A DNA stretch of 48,282 nucleotides from Saprospiraceae bacterium. Its GTDB lineage: Bacteria; Bacteroidota; Bacteroidia; Chitinophagales; Saprospiraceae. The position numbers and the translations under genes were made by a program. Location: the NCBI GenBank assembly GCA_013140975.1, contig JABFRV010000072.1:1-48282 (forward strand). The letters are read 5' to 3'. Numbering within the stretch: position 1 is the first letter of the stretch; each line of letters begins with the position of its first letter. Of the stretch, positions 39,001-46,795 are shown piece by piece. The notes beneath the pieces are model-generated. The model was not told the origin of the DNA. It searched no databases and saw nothing but the letters and a program-made list of their open reading frames with translations.

Positions 39001-42000
39001 ACTACAACAGTATATGTCTGATTGCTTGTTGGAGATGCTATAGGATTTGAACATGTTGTACAAGAAAGTCCTGTCGATGGTGTCCAGGAATAAGAATATT
39101 CAGGAGTTCCACCATTTACAATAAGTGATAATTGAATATTGCCTCCCTGACAAATTTCTGCTGGTTGTGGCCAAATACTTACTGTAGGATTAGGATAAAC
39201 AATAACTTCTACTGATGCACTTGATGAACAATTATTTTCATCAGTTATAGTAACTGTATATGTTGTAGTTGTCGAAGGTGAGACTGATATGCTTTGTGTT
39301 GTTAGATTATTATGACTCCACAAATATGTAAAAGGTTGAGTTCCTCCTGTACCATTCGCTGTTAAAGTAACCGATCCACCTGAACATATTGGATTGTTAC
39401 CAGTAATTGATACTTTAGGTCCATTTATATTCAGTATTGCTTGTGATAAGGTTGCTGTGCATCCATTATTATCAGTAACAGTTACAGTATATGTTCCTGA
39501 TGATAATCCTGTTGCAGTTGCTCCTACTTGAGCTGGTGTTGTATTCCATAAATAATTATAGGGTTGTTCGCCTCCACTTGCAACTACAGTAATAGCTCCA
39601 TTCTTTAATCCGCAGTTCTCATCTGATTTCGAAAACAAATTAAGAGTTGGAGGATTAAAAACGTTAACAGTTGTAGAAGCACTTGCAGAACATGAATTTT
39701 CATCCGTTACTACAACAGTATATGTCTGATTGCTTGTTGGAGATGCTATAGGATTTGAACATGTTGTACATGAAAGTCCTGTCGATGGTGTCCAGGAATA
39801 AGAATATTCAGGAGTTCCACCATTTACAATAAGTGATAATTGAATATTGCTTCCCTGACAAATTTCTGCTGGTTGTGGCCAAATACTTACTGTAGGATTA
39901 GGATAAACAATAACTTCTACTGATGCACTTGATGAACAATTATTTTCGTCAGTGATAGTTACTGTATATGCTGTAGTTATTGAAGGTGTGACTGATATGC
40001 TTTGTGTTGTTAGATTATTGTGACTCCATAAATATGTATATGGTTGTGTCCCTCCGGAACCATTCGCTGTCAACGTAACCGTTCCACCTGAACATATTGG
40101 ATTGTTACCCGTAATTGATACGTTAGGTCCATTTATATTCAGTATTGCTTGTGATAAGGTTGCTGTGCATCCATTATTATCAGTAACAGTTACAGTATAT
40201 GTTCCTGATGATAATCCTGTTGCAGTTGCTCCTGCTTGAGGTGGTGTTGTATTCCATAAATAATTATAGGGTTGTTCGCCTCCACTTGCTGCTACTGTAA
40301 TAGCTCCATTCTTTAATCCACAGATCTCATCTGTTTTAGAAACCAAATTAAGAGAAGGAAGTAAATTTACTGTTATAGTGGTTGATGTGTTTGCAGAACA
40401 TCCGTTTTGATCAGTTACAACAACTGTGTATGTCTGATTGGATATTGGAGTTGCTATTGGATTTGCACAAGTCGAACAAGAAAGTCCAGTTGATGGAATC
40501 CAGACATAAGTATACCCAGGAGTTCCACCACTTACTTCTGTGAAAAGTTGAACACTGCTACCCAAGCAAATTTCAGATTGCTGTGGCATGATACTTACTG
40601 ATGGTTTAGGATAAACGGTTACTCCAACTGAAGCTGTCGAAGTACAGTTATTCTTATCCGTAATTGTTACAGTATATGTTGTGTTTACTGAAGGAGACAC
40701 AGTTATACTTTGGGTCGTTTCTGTGGTATTCCATAAATAAGTAAATGGTGTAGTTCCACCTGTACCATTGGCTGTCAACGTAACAGAAGATCCGTTACAT
40801 ATTGTCGAATTACCTGTTATACTTGCTGAAGGTCCATTTACATTTTGAATTACTGCTACAGCAGATTTAGAACAACCCACATTATCTGTAACAGTGACTG
40901 TATAATTTCCAGAACTTAATCCATTTATAGTTAAAGCAGTTGAACCTGTTGACCATAATATCGTGTATGGCTGAGTTCCACCCGATACTGTTGCAGTTGC
41001 GGAACCTACATTACGACCGCAAGTATCTGACTTTGGAACAATACTAATATTTATCGTATTAGGATTAGCAGTTATTGTAATTGCTTTGGTATTGGAACAT
41101 CCATTATTATCTGTTATTGTAACCGTATAAGTACTTGAAGGTACTGAAGGTGTAACTTGAATTGATGAACCCGACTGTCCAGTGCTCCAGCTATAAGTGT
41201 ATGGGCTGGTGCCACCTGAACCCGTTGCAGTTAATGTAGTACTCAAACCTTCACAAACAACACTTTTATCTGCAGTTACATTCACAGTTGGTCTGGGTTT
41301 CTGAACAACTGTAATAGAATTTGTTGACGAACAGTATGATAGCATATTTGTTACAGTCACAGTGTAAGTGCCTGTTCCTACATTAATACATTTAGTGGTT
41401 TGCCCACCCGGACTCCATAAATAAGTAGTGAAATTGCCATTTTCAACAGCACAAATTTGTACTGAATTCTCTCCTTCACAAAGAATTGTATCTCCGGTTA
41501 TTTCATTATTTGGATAAGGAAAAACAGAAACTGTCGCCATGGCTTTTCCTGGACAGCTTGTAATACCATCATCTCCATTTTCTGTTGTATAAACTGTTAA
41601 TGTATACTTCGTTGTACTCGTTGGATTCGCAATTGGATTTAAACACGTTGTACAAGATAAGCCTGTTGAAGGTGTCCACAAATATGTAAGCGGAGCATTT
41701 CCTCCCGTTATGATAGGTTTTAAGGTAGTGCTCTCTCCAATACAAATTGAATCTGACTTTAAATTTATTTTTGGAGTATCACATACCTGAAATGTTAGAT
41801 CAAACATACTTGAACATCCATATTGATCGGTTATAGTCGCTACATATTTATGTGCGCCTGCAGTATTGGGACAAACTACAGCATTAAATGGCAGTGTATT
41901 TCCGTTTGGATCTTTCCAACTGACATTCTGTGTTTGAATTCCACCACTTGGAATCGGACAATTCCACAAGGTATCCAGCTTAAGGCATGAACCCAGACAT

Positions 42001-43076
42001 TTTTTAATAACGTTGTCTTTTAGAACAGCTTTTGTATAACAACAAAAATCAACTTCATCAAATTTAAAATCAACAGATATATTATTTGTATCCATGTAAA
42101 TAGAAATCATATTTATATCACACCAGTTAAATCCTGCATCTACAGTAAAATCCGATAAAAGAAATATTTCATCGTAATCTCCAAATAATGAACCTGGAAG
42201 ATTTCTGGTAATACGAGCTACTTTTCCCGTAGCATCAGTTAAAGTAACTGTCATCGTTATTCCCGATTGATCCGCAAAGTAGTTTAAGAGTCTAAAGCTT
42301 GCTGTTGGCAGCAAATTTCCATTTGCATCCAAGCATTCACAAGCTCCGTTCCAATGCAAAGCATTCACTCCTGTTCCACCGTAAATCAATTCAGAATTAG
42401 ATTCATTTCCATCATCATTACTACTACTATAAAACCATTCTCCAAAGTAAGGACTTGTAGGAATAACATCTTGTAATATATCAGACCTTGATGTCAACAA
42501 TCCAGATACATACCAAATATTCATCGTACGTCTATTCCCTAATAGTCCGCCTCCATTAATTCCATTAAAAGTTTCTGTATCAAAAAGTGGCCCGCCTAAA
42601 GAAGGCGCCTTAACCATTACAGTTTGAGGAGGCACACCCGGCTCATCAAAATTATCAACGATAGAACATTTGGTAAATGTCGCACCATCTTTAATGATAA
42701 TATTAACATTGTCAGTCTTAGATATACAACCTTGTTTTTCAACTAAAATTGTTACAATTTCTGATACTAAAGGTGTATAAATCAGGTCCTGACCTAAGGG
42801 TCCTATTTGGACCTTTAGTACGCCACTTACACTTCCTGTCCAGGTAAAAGTTACATCTGCAGGAAGTATGTCAATTTCGGCAAAAAGTTCTACTAAATCT
42901 CCTTTACAAACATCATTGTTTCCATAAATATTCACCAAAGTTGGACATTGAGATTGTCCATAAATCACATTGGCTTTAAATGAAAATAATATTATTGTAA
43001 CGAATAATAGTTTGAAGTGATTAAATTTAAATGATGATAACATGTTGTAGTTTTTAATATAAAAATTTGAATTCAT
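33093..43076 (-). CDS. Giant secreted SprB/PKD, DUF11 and SdrD_B repeat protein with T9SS type A sorting domain
   Basis: 3327 residues. The signal peptide ends near IYGQ (residue 41); an ATG at 43043 would give a shorter, typical 30-residue signal. An N-terminal region to about 430 has Ig-like and perhaps lectin-like folds. About 430-1540 holds alternating Ig, PKD and SprB-type repeats (SGGTQPYTILWSTG, GTYTVTVTDNNGC). About 1540-2160 has four DUF11-like repeats of about 155 residues (EKTLGSVVPTGPNLYDVTYQI). Three classical DUF11 repeats (IDLALKK, FDLALRK, VDLALRKW) lie at 2160-2655. Four SdrD_B domains span 2656-3130, then the LEWLSFEANY linker and type A tail (YPNPTDDILNIELG). From VDLALRKW to the end it is a clear paralogue of the other giant. 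SprB-type repeats are known from a flavobacterial gliding adhesin; a similar adhesion or motility role is inferred. Confidence 0.92.
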   Translation of the reverse strand: MNSNFYIKNYNMLSSFKFNHFKLLFVTIILFSFKANVIYGQSQCPTLVNIYGNNDVCKGDLVELFAEIDILPADVTFTWTGSVSGVLKVQIGPLGQDLIYTPLVSEIVTILVEKQGCISKTDNVNIIIKDGATFTKCSIVDNFDEPGVPPQTVMVKAPSLGGPLFDTETFNGINGGGLLGNRRTMNIWYVSGLLTSRSDILQDVIPTSPYFGEWFYSSSNDDGNESNSELIYGGTGVNALHWNGACECLDANGNLLPTASFRLLNYFADQSGITMTVTLTDATGKVARITRNLPGSLFGDYDEIFLLSDFTVDAGFNWCDINMISIYMDTNNISVDFKFDEVDFCCYTKAVLKDNVIKKCLGSCLKLDTLWNCPIPSGGIQTQNVSWKDPNGNTLPFNAVVCPNTAGAHKYVATITDQYGCSSMFDLTFQVCDTPKINLKSDSICIGESTTLKPIITGGNAPLTYLWTPSTGLSCTTCLNPIANPTSTTKYTLTVYTTENGDDGITSCPGKAMATVSVFPYPNNEITGDTILCEGENSVQICAVENGNFTTYLWSPGGQTTKCINVGTGTYTVTVTNMLSYCSSTNSITVVQKPRPTVNVTADKSVVCEGLSTTLTATGSGGTSPYTYSWSTGQSGSSIQVTPSVPSSTYTVTITDNNGCSNTKAITITANPNTINISIVPKSDTCGRNVGSATATVSGGTQPYTILWSTGSTALTINGLSSGNYTVTVTDNVGCSKSAVAVIQNVNGPSASITGNSTICNGSSVTLTANGTGGTTPFTYLWNTTETTQSITVSPSVNTTYTVTITDKNNCTSTASVGVTVYPKPSVSIMPQQSEICLGSSVQLFTEVSGGTPGYTYVWIPSTGLSCSTCANPIATPISNQTYTVVVTDQNGCSANTSTTITVNLLPSLNLVSKTDEICGLKNGAITVAASGGEQPYNYLWNTTPPQAGATATGLSSGTYTVTVTDNNGCTATLSQAILNINGPNVSITGNNPICSGGTVTLTANGSGGTQPYTYLWSHNNLTTQSISVTPSITTAYTVTITDENNCSSSASVEVIVYPNPTVSIWPQPAEICQGSNIQLSLIVNGGTPEYSYSWTPSTGLSCTTCSNPIASPTSNQTYTVVVTDENSCSASASTTVNVFNPPTLNLFSKSDENCGLKNGAITVVASGGEQPYNYLWNTTPAQVGATATGLSSGTYTVTVTDNNGCTATLSQAILNINGPKVSITGNNPICSGGSVTLTANGTGGTQPFTYLWSHNNLTTQSISVSPSTTTTYTVTITDENNCSSSASVEVIVYPNPTVSIWPQPAEICQGGNIQLSLIVNGGTPEYSYSWTPSTGLSCTTCSNPIASPTSNQTYTVVVTDENSCSASASTTVVVNNPPILSLVSKTNEECGMLNGSITVTASGGEQPYTYYWSTLPQQSGPIALGLSGGTYTVTVTDNNGCSATLAESIINLNGPTVTISGSNPNCTGDNVTLIANPSPKAPGNYTYNWSNGLGSNQTAVVNNVLATNTYTVTVTDIETGCTATSSFMLEVKGCEIITHYKEFTGTVQTGLNTYDVSFKITVDNIGTGNGKYELKDSIAFDKDVVVNAIKYSTNASGNSGNPGPVVPSSDGNDRYILATNQNITDSELHTYNLTVSVTLNLNGPIPAGGDGQYKPCKEITTGDYVPENGLYNLSILDTPNDKNDERDEACGDLPFIIHEKTLGSVVPTGPNLYDVTYQIRVKNIGGARGYYTLQDQPSFDDDITILGGNYSGGLVCCGAFINTFVGNPGTITLINNTYLDPGFTDVFSITFQVEIDLSTTSSGNNIYTSCGNGTTNPPQSEQGLFNQSLLDVNIDGAADYRDTVCADLPYIIHEKTLGTVVPTGPNLYDVTYQIRVKNIGGARGYYSLQDQPSFDDDITILGGKYSGGLVCCGAFINTFVGNPGTITLINNSYLDPGLTDVFSITFQVEIDLSTTSSGNNIYTSCGNGTTNPPQSQQGLFNQSLLDVNVDGRTDYRDTACTDLPYIVHEKRIVSVTNSGQGNYTIVYGIKVDNLGGYQGEYDLTDSPAFDDDFAILNAQYTSTAPGHPANPISLVLPGVGPWNIANDQIILANASHDYLLTVNVNIDLVDATSAGDEIYRHCGSSIPGVPSSKEGLFNESLLDINNDGILDQKDTVCTDVKIIDLALKKTVLTAGPYKYGNLVTFRMTVFNQGNTAVENVKIADYLPAGLKFEGGDPNWTVISPNELEGSLPGILNPNSSKTIDITLRVVKTSGGECDWVNFAEVKRAYIGTDEVSDEDIDSNPYSNSTKEKAVKPGSPDDDVVTEDGKNNPDEDEDDHDPAGIEIFDLALRKTTTSTGPVKYGSTISFKIDVINQGSKIAKEVSVVEYLASGMVLTPNNPGWLVSGTMATTIIPTILPGETASVNLNFLIIPVSSNFLTAWYNEAEIKQAKDVQGIIITSDIDSDFNMDPNDDNSPMCGDSDDDEINEDRKTNPSDDEDDNDPECVEVVDLALRKWVLNKKSCYILNEVVPFIITVFNQGNVTMSSVTVNDFLSAGYTFDGSQNPGWNLSGNILTKTQNVMLIPGDSIQIPLNLKIKSPVNNSVNSWWNYAEIKSMTDKNNQIRDNDDADSKPNSNSSYELLVKPGDSFDNIISGQGQSENEDEDDHDPENVIVKSFIGDYVWKDLNGDGLQNQGETPIQGVHVYLYKCNSTIPIAKDTTNANGAYGFDCLDSDSYYLRFDATPINMPNCAWTFSNIGSNDLIDSDVDTLGVTDCKFLEWGERDSTKDAGLVELACYGDYVWHDRNGDGMQSFNEEGIKDIKVELYNGKTNQLVRTAFTDNSGLYKFCRLMPQDYYAKFIPAPKSGWIITDANVGPDVKDSDLDNSNGPGTTVKTTLSPGEEDLTWDLGLYKCPSISGIVFYDVNNNGVRDNIVDNGINGVRIRLIDAMTGQEVAHRISSVEPGTGSNDGYYIFDCFKPGMYYIKVDRPGHLALVEPLKGFDPSKDSDINHDNGLYTSRKFTINSEVKVLHIGAGFSDKAVIGNYVWLDINSNGIQDQGEQPIENVHVAAYNSTGIMVSEAVSKADGTYELDGINQGDYYVKFDPPATFGFTIPKQGNDNIDNDVDNTNGYGTTRTYRILKGEVRPSVDAGLIFQVLPLEWLSFEANYEGNYTALKWVTGVEINNNHFEIERRHESEASYRKIAQVSADENGNFGNHIYNYDDFDVARSGVYYYRIKQVDKNKIFTYSRIASVKIENSKDLDIAIYPNPTDDILNIELGLLEDSELEVRVFDEKGKNVFTNPFGGFRKAGTYKEMLNTKVLIPGQYSLQIKTNSRMINKKFTVVR
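37049..37978 (-). repeat. Tandem 465-nt repeat in the second giant gene
   Basis: Two units of exactly 465 nt (155 codons), 37049-37513 and 37514-37978, encode nearly identical domains (VVPTGPNLYDVTYQIRVKN ... LVCCGAFINTF). Their DNA matches with only scattered differences. Diverged relatives flank them on both sides. Confidence 0.9.
38961..40376 (-). repeat. Tandem 708-nt higher-order repeat in the second giant gene
   Basis: Two units of 708 nt (236 codons), 38961-39668 and 39669-40376, each encode three small domains (SprB-like, Ig-like, PKD-like). Long stretches are identical, for example the segment encoding the IWPQPAEICQG domain. A more diverged third copy continues to about 41050. Confidence 0.9.
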
Positions 43077-43611
43077 TTTATTTGAGACGTGGAATTTCTT
43101 TCATTCTTATAGCAAGTATCAGATAAGAATGCCTGTAATGTTTTCTGCTAAAGCATGAAAACATTGCCATACATTGAAGGTAAAACCCATGCAATGTTGC
43201 AACATGAAATGAAAGAAAAGTAAATTTAAAGTAATAGTGGAATGCGCAATAGGCTGACCTAATGCTATAAAGCGTAGAATAAACAAAATTCCCCGAAAAG
43301 GAATTTGCAATTTTCATTATTTGAGATTTCACTACCTTTTGCAATAATCATACCCTAATTTAATAAATAAAATGAACTTAGCTGAATTAGCACAAATTAT
43401 AAGATAAAATCAATCGTTAATTCCTTTGCAACAAGTTTTTATGCTGCACTTTTTAATATATTGGATTTTATTTAATTTATAAAATTGGTTTTTCCCATCT
43501 TATCCTCTAATAAATTCATGCTACCTTATTTAAAAACAAACCTTATGCGCTATAAAAACGACCATGATTCATTGAAAAATTACTTATTACTAGATGTATC
43601 AATTAAAAATT
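43077..43611. other. Long leader or intergenic region upstream of the second giant gene
   Basis: No convincing gene; an 88-codon minus-strand frame has unusual composition. Two hairpins are possible: CATTCTTAT / ATAAGAATG (43102-43110, 43123-43131) and AACATTGC / GCAATGTT (43160-43167, 43191-43198). No clear TAnnTTTG box was found, so the promoter is unassigned. Confidence 0.4.
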
Positions 43612-43649
43612 ATAAAAGACCCTCACTTTTTACAGTGAGGGTCTTTTAT
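43612..43649 (-). terminator. Strong hairpin terminator after the truncated adhesin tail
   Basis: Perfect 16-bp stem (ATAAAAGACCCTCACT at 43612-43627, its complement at 43634-43649) with a 6-nt loop. A/T runs on both sides of the core would allow function in both directions. It begins 18 nt after the stop at 43668. Confidence 0.92.
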
Positions 43650-43667
43650 CTTTTACTATACGATTAA

Positions 43668-44246
43668 TTATCGAATAACCGTAAATCTCTTATTAATTAA
43701 GCCTTTGCTTGTTTTAATCTGTAGATTGTATTGTCCTGGTACAAGAACTTTTGTATTCAACATTTCCTTGTGAGTTCCTGCTTTTCTAAAACCACCAAAT
43801 GGATTTGTAAAGACATTCTTTCCTTTTTCGTCGAACACTCTAACTTCTAATTCACTATCTTCCACCATTCCAATTTCAATATTCAAAATACCATCCGTTG
43901 GGTTTGGATAAACAACCAAACTTAACTCTCCTTGGATTTCAACTTTTATGCTAATTACCCTACTGTAAGTAAACTTTCCATTTCTATCTACCTGCTTAAT
44001 TCGGTAATAATAGATTCCAGATTTTGTTACAGAATAATTATCAAAGCTATATATATGTAACTTCTCATCCGAATTTGAGCTTGCAAGAACTTTACGATTC
44101 GTACTAAAGTTAGATTTAGATTCATATTGTCTTTCTATATCAAAATAGAAACTTACTTTAATTAAGAATGATCTATCCCCAAATTCTAAACAATAGACGC
44201 AGCTTACTTTAATTAAAAGTAACAAGATCTTACAATAATTCTGCAA
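43668..44246 (-). pseudogene. 5'-truncated remnant of a giant adhesin: T9SS type A tail only
   Basis: The frame encodes 192 residues, but only about 35-192 matches the two giants (DIERQYESKS ... SGIYYYRIKQVDRNGKFTYS ... YPNPTDGILNIEIG ... NPFGGFRKAG). The first 34 residues are unrelated, lack a normal signal peptide and are read through the terminator of the gene upstream. It is therefore probably a leftover of a third long gene whose 5' part was lost. The first half of the matching part resembles the 4716-residue giant and the second half resembles the 3327-residue giant. A 14-nt direct repeat (CTTACTTTAATTAA, 44152-44165 and 44203-44216) sits at the break. Expression as a free exported sorting domain is unlikely. 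Confidence 0.75.
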
Positions 44247-44258
44247 GATCTTGTTGCT
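44218..44258 (-). terminator. Hairpin terminator after the small secreted protein gene
   Basis: AACAAGATCTT (44221-44231) and AAGATCTTGTT (44245-44255) form a perfect 11-bp stem, extendable to 14 pairs with one G-U. The loop is 13 nt, and a T/A-rich sequence follows on the minus strand. The U-tract is weak. It overlaps the apparent start of the truncated adhesin remnant. Confidence 0.65.
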
Positions 44259-44322
44259 ATCATCTATTTAAATCTATCCAAATAATTATGGCTTAGACTC
44301 ATTTCAAATAAATAAGACAAAC

Positions 44323-45120
44323 TTAATTTCCAACAAACAATTTTTTGGAAATGCTTGAATATTGACTTATAATTGAAACGACACCTAAGGAGTTGCTAAT
44401 GGTATTCGTAAGTTGTTGAATTTGATTATTTCCTTGCACTAAAATATAATTTCCCAGAGTCTGCGAATTATTGCTTACATCTGTAAAAATTATCGTTATG
44501 TTCTGTGCAATTGGTGAATTCAATTGCAAATTAAGAACATTACCATTACAATTCATCTTATCGACACGAATATGTGAAATCTTTGAAGATAGGGCATCCT
44601 CAGAGCGTCGAGCAGTTGATATTCCTAGCGGACCATTGTTGTACGTAGTTGTTGCGAAAGTAGCTAATTCTCTCGATTCTTTATTGTTCCTTGAGCTTAC
44701 CAGGTTATTGTTATTACTTTTAGTAAACGTTCTATTTGTCTCTTTTTTCTGATTATTAATTTCCGTTACAATTTTAACTTTATACACATTTCCATTTAAT
44801 GGCAATTCAACTTGAATTGTATCTGTTGGATTGATATCATAAGTTCTTAAAAAAATTCCAAATTCGTCCTCTACTATACTTAAAGAGATACTGCTTGATG
44901 GTAAATTACTTAAAGCAATTATTTGGAAATTTGCTTTCGATTTATTGCCATCGAATGAAATATTGAAATACTCAATGTTTTCTGAATTTGAACTATTGTC
45001 ATTTTGAAAATTTAAACAATTTGCATCTAATACATTCGAATAAGCACAAGTAATAAATAATAATGTACTAATAATAATTCTTTTCAATGTTTCATTAAAT
45101 AGATGTTTTGTGGTTTCCAT
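44323..45120 (-). CDS. Small secreted protein of unknown function
   Basis: 265 residues. Signal peptide at about 1-34 (IIISTLLFITCAYSNVLDA). The mature part is Asn/Ser-rich with predicted beta strands. The last 60 residues (QNITIIFTDVSNNSQTLGNYILVQGNN ... SISKKLFVGN) resemble the strand pattern of a T9SS tail, but the PNP motif is absent, so sorting is uncertain. No known domain was recognised. A candidate -7 box (45158-45165) lies upstream and a hairpin follows, so it is a single-gene unit. Confidence 0.7.
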   Translation of the reverse strand: METTKHLFNETLKRIIISTLLFITCAYSNVLDANCLNFQNDNSSNSENIEYFNISFDGNKSKANFQIIALSNLPSSSISLSIVEDEFGIFLRTYDINPTDTIQVELPLNGNVYKVKIVTEINNQKKETNRTFTKSNNNNLVSSRNNKESRELATFATTTYNNGPLGISTARRSEDALSSKISHIRVDKMNCNGNVLNLQLNSPIAQNITIIFTDVSNNSQTLGNYILVQGNNQIQQLTNTISNSLGVVSIISQYSSISKKLFVGN

Positions 45121-45157
45121 TTTTTTTGAGTTAAATACTTTAAATAGATTGATAGAA

Positions 45158-45165
45158 CAAAAATA
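45158..45165 (-). promoter_or_regulatory. Candidate -7 promoter element of the small secreted protein gene
   Basis: TATTTTTG on the minus strand fits TAnnTTTG, 37 nt before the start. A TTTG at 45196-45193 lies 27 nt further upstream, slightly more than the usual spacing. Confidence 0.35.
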
Positions 45166-45200
45166 AAGAGATTATAACAGAGGAAGTGTAGACAAATTAA

Positions 45201-45208
45201 TATATTTG
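45201..45208 (+). promoter_or_regulatory. Candidate -7 promoter element of the helical-repeat protein gene
   Basis: TATATTTG fits TAnnTTTG and lies 50 nt before the ATG at 45259. No clear -33 element. Confidence 0.4.
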
Positions 45209-45258
45209 TCAGATGCAATATATTACATATGATTGATAATCAATCAATTAGGTCATAG

Positions 45259-46695
45259 ATGTCGGAAAAATCAGTTAAAATACCTTACATAATTTCAGCT
45301 TTAAAGGGCTTGAATGCAAAAGAATTTAAGCGCTTTTTACAATTTCTTTCGACCGATTATTTCAATCACAACAGAAATTATGTAGCATTTACCGAATTAT
45401 TACACAAACATATTAAAAATAATTTAAATTACAAACTTGAAAAAGAAAATTTATATAAATTACTTCATAAGAACACTAAATTTAATGATTTAAAACTCAG
45501 ACATTCTATTTCAGAATACAAAAAATTACTAAATGAGTTTTTAATCGTTGATTACTCTAAGAAAAATGATCCACTAAAGGCTAAAATTCTTTTATACATC
45601 CTTCGTAATAAGAATCTGAAATACAATTATTCGAACGTCTCTAATAAAATCGATAAAACCAAATCATCCCGGAAAAGCAATTTGATTGATCCTACTCTCG
45701 AACGTTACTTTCTGCTTAAAGAAGAATATGATTTTGCTCATCACGATACTCGTATCAGCAAGGATAAGATTGAAACACTTGTATCATCATTAGATCAATA
45801 CTTCGTTTTGGAAAATTTAAAATTGGCTTGCGAGGATTGGATTAATGCTCAAAATACATATAAACACGACTATTTCAAGCAAAAAATCAATACCTTATTA
45901 AACATCTATCCGGAATACAATCTTCAAAAAGACTCGCTGTTTGAACTTTACTATACATTGTTTAATATTCTTTATAATAATGATTTAGAATCGTTTGATG
46001 ATTTTATGCCTTTGATGGATAAGTTTGACAAGAAATTAACAAGCAATGAAAGAAAGAACTTACTCCTTATTTTAATAAGTTATTCTATAAGACAATCCAA
46101 TCTGGGTAGTTCCGCAATGGGTCAAAAAGCCTTAGAACTATACCTTGTAGGCCTAAAAAATAAAGTTCTTCTTGATAATGGTCAGATTACGCGTTACACT
46201 TATAGAAATGTAATTTCAATGCTATGTGTTTATAAAAGATATGATGAATCGACTAAATTCCTGGAATTCTATAAGGCGTTCCTGCCGGAGCAGGACAGAG
46301 AAAATACGTATCAGTACAACCTTGGTTCTATTTATTTTACCCAGGGTAACTACGATAAGACAATGGAAGTATTGGCTAAAACTGATTTTATCGACCAATT
46401 TGATAAGTTAAGAGCCAATGGTTATTTGCTCATTTGTTATTATGAGAAAAAAGAAAGCATAGCACTACAATCCCTGCTCAATTCATTTGAAAGATTTATA
46501 AAAAGAAAAAGAAACCTGGGAACTTTAAAAGAACCTTACTTAAAGATGATTGGCTTCTTCAGAAGACTAATGAGTTTAAAAGCTAAAGATAAAACCAAAA
46601 TAAAGCAACTATATAAAGAAATATCCAGCATAGGTCAACTGCCCGCTAAATCATGGCTTGAGTCTAAATTAGTATTGATGTTAAATAAAAAGTAA
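45259..46695 (+). CDS. Helical-repeat cytoplasmic protein of unknown function
   Basis: 478 residues, highly charged and Lys-rich, with no signal peptide or membrane segment. It looks all-helical. The C-terminal part (DQENTYQYNLGSIYFTQGNYDKTMEVLAK-like segment near 350-380) is TPR-like. The N-terminal part (SALKGLNAKEFKRFLQFLSTDYFNHN) reads like a conserved Bacteroidota family of unknown role. It is divergent from the small secreted protein gene and convergent with the next one. TPR-like repeats suggest protein binding. Confidence 0.8.
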   Translation: MSEKSVKIPYIISALKGLNAKEFKRFLQFLSTDYFNHNRNYVAFTELLHKHIKNNLNYKLEKENLYKLLHKNTKFNDLKLRHSISEYKKLLNEFLIVDYSKKNDPLKAKILLYILRNKNLKYNYSNVSNKIDKTKSSRKSNLIDPTLERYFLLKEEYDFAHHDTRISKDKIETLVSSLDQYFVLENLKLACEDWINAQNTYKHDYFKQKINTLLNIYPEYNLQKDSLFELYYTLFNILYNNDLESFDDFMPLMDKFDKKLTSNERKNLLLILISYSIRQSNLGSSAMGQKALELYLVGLKNKVLLDNGQITRYTYRNVISMLCVYKRYDESTKFLEFYKAFLPEQDRENTYQYNLGSIYFTQGNYDKTMEVLAKTDFIDQFDKLRANGYLLICYYEKKESIALQSLLNSFERFIKRKRNLGTLKEPYLKMIGFFRRLMSLKAKDKTKIKQLYKEISSIGQLPAKSWLESKLVLMLNKK

Positions 46696-46795
46696 ACCGT
46701 GAACTCGGTATTCAAACATTGAAGAATCATAACAGTCTTGAATGTAACATTAATCAATAAAACTGCTTGAATTAATGCAATGAATATGGAATCAG

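Noticed and set aside
37049-40376. Possible CRISPR or other DNA-level array because of regular direct repeats
   Set aside because: Unit lengths are multiples of three (465 and 708 nt) and keep one reading frame, so these are protein-domain repeats. There are no short repeats with unique spacers.
43078-43344. 88-codon minus-strand frame just upstream of the second giant
   Set aside because: Unusual composition rich in Tyr, Phe, His and Cys, overlapped by another open frame, with hairpin-forming sequence inside it. More likely leader DNA.
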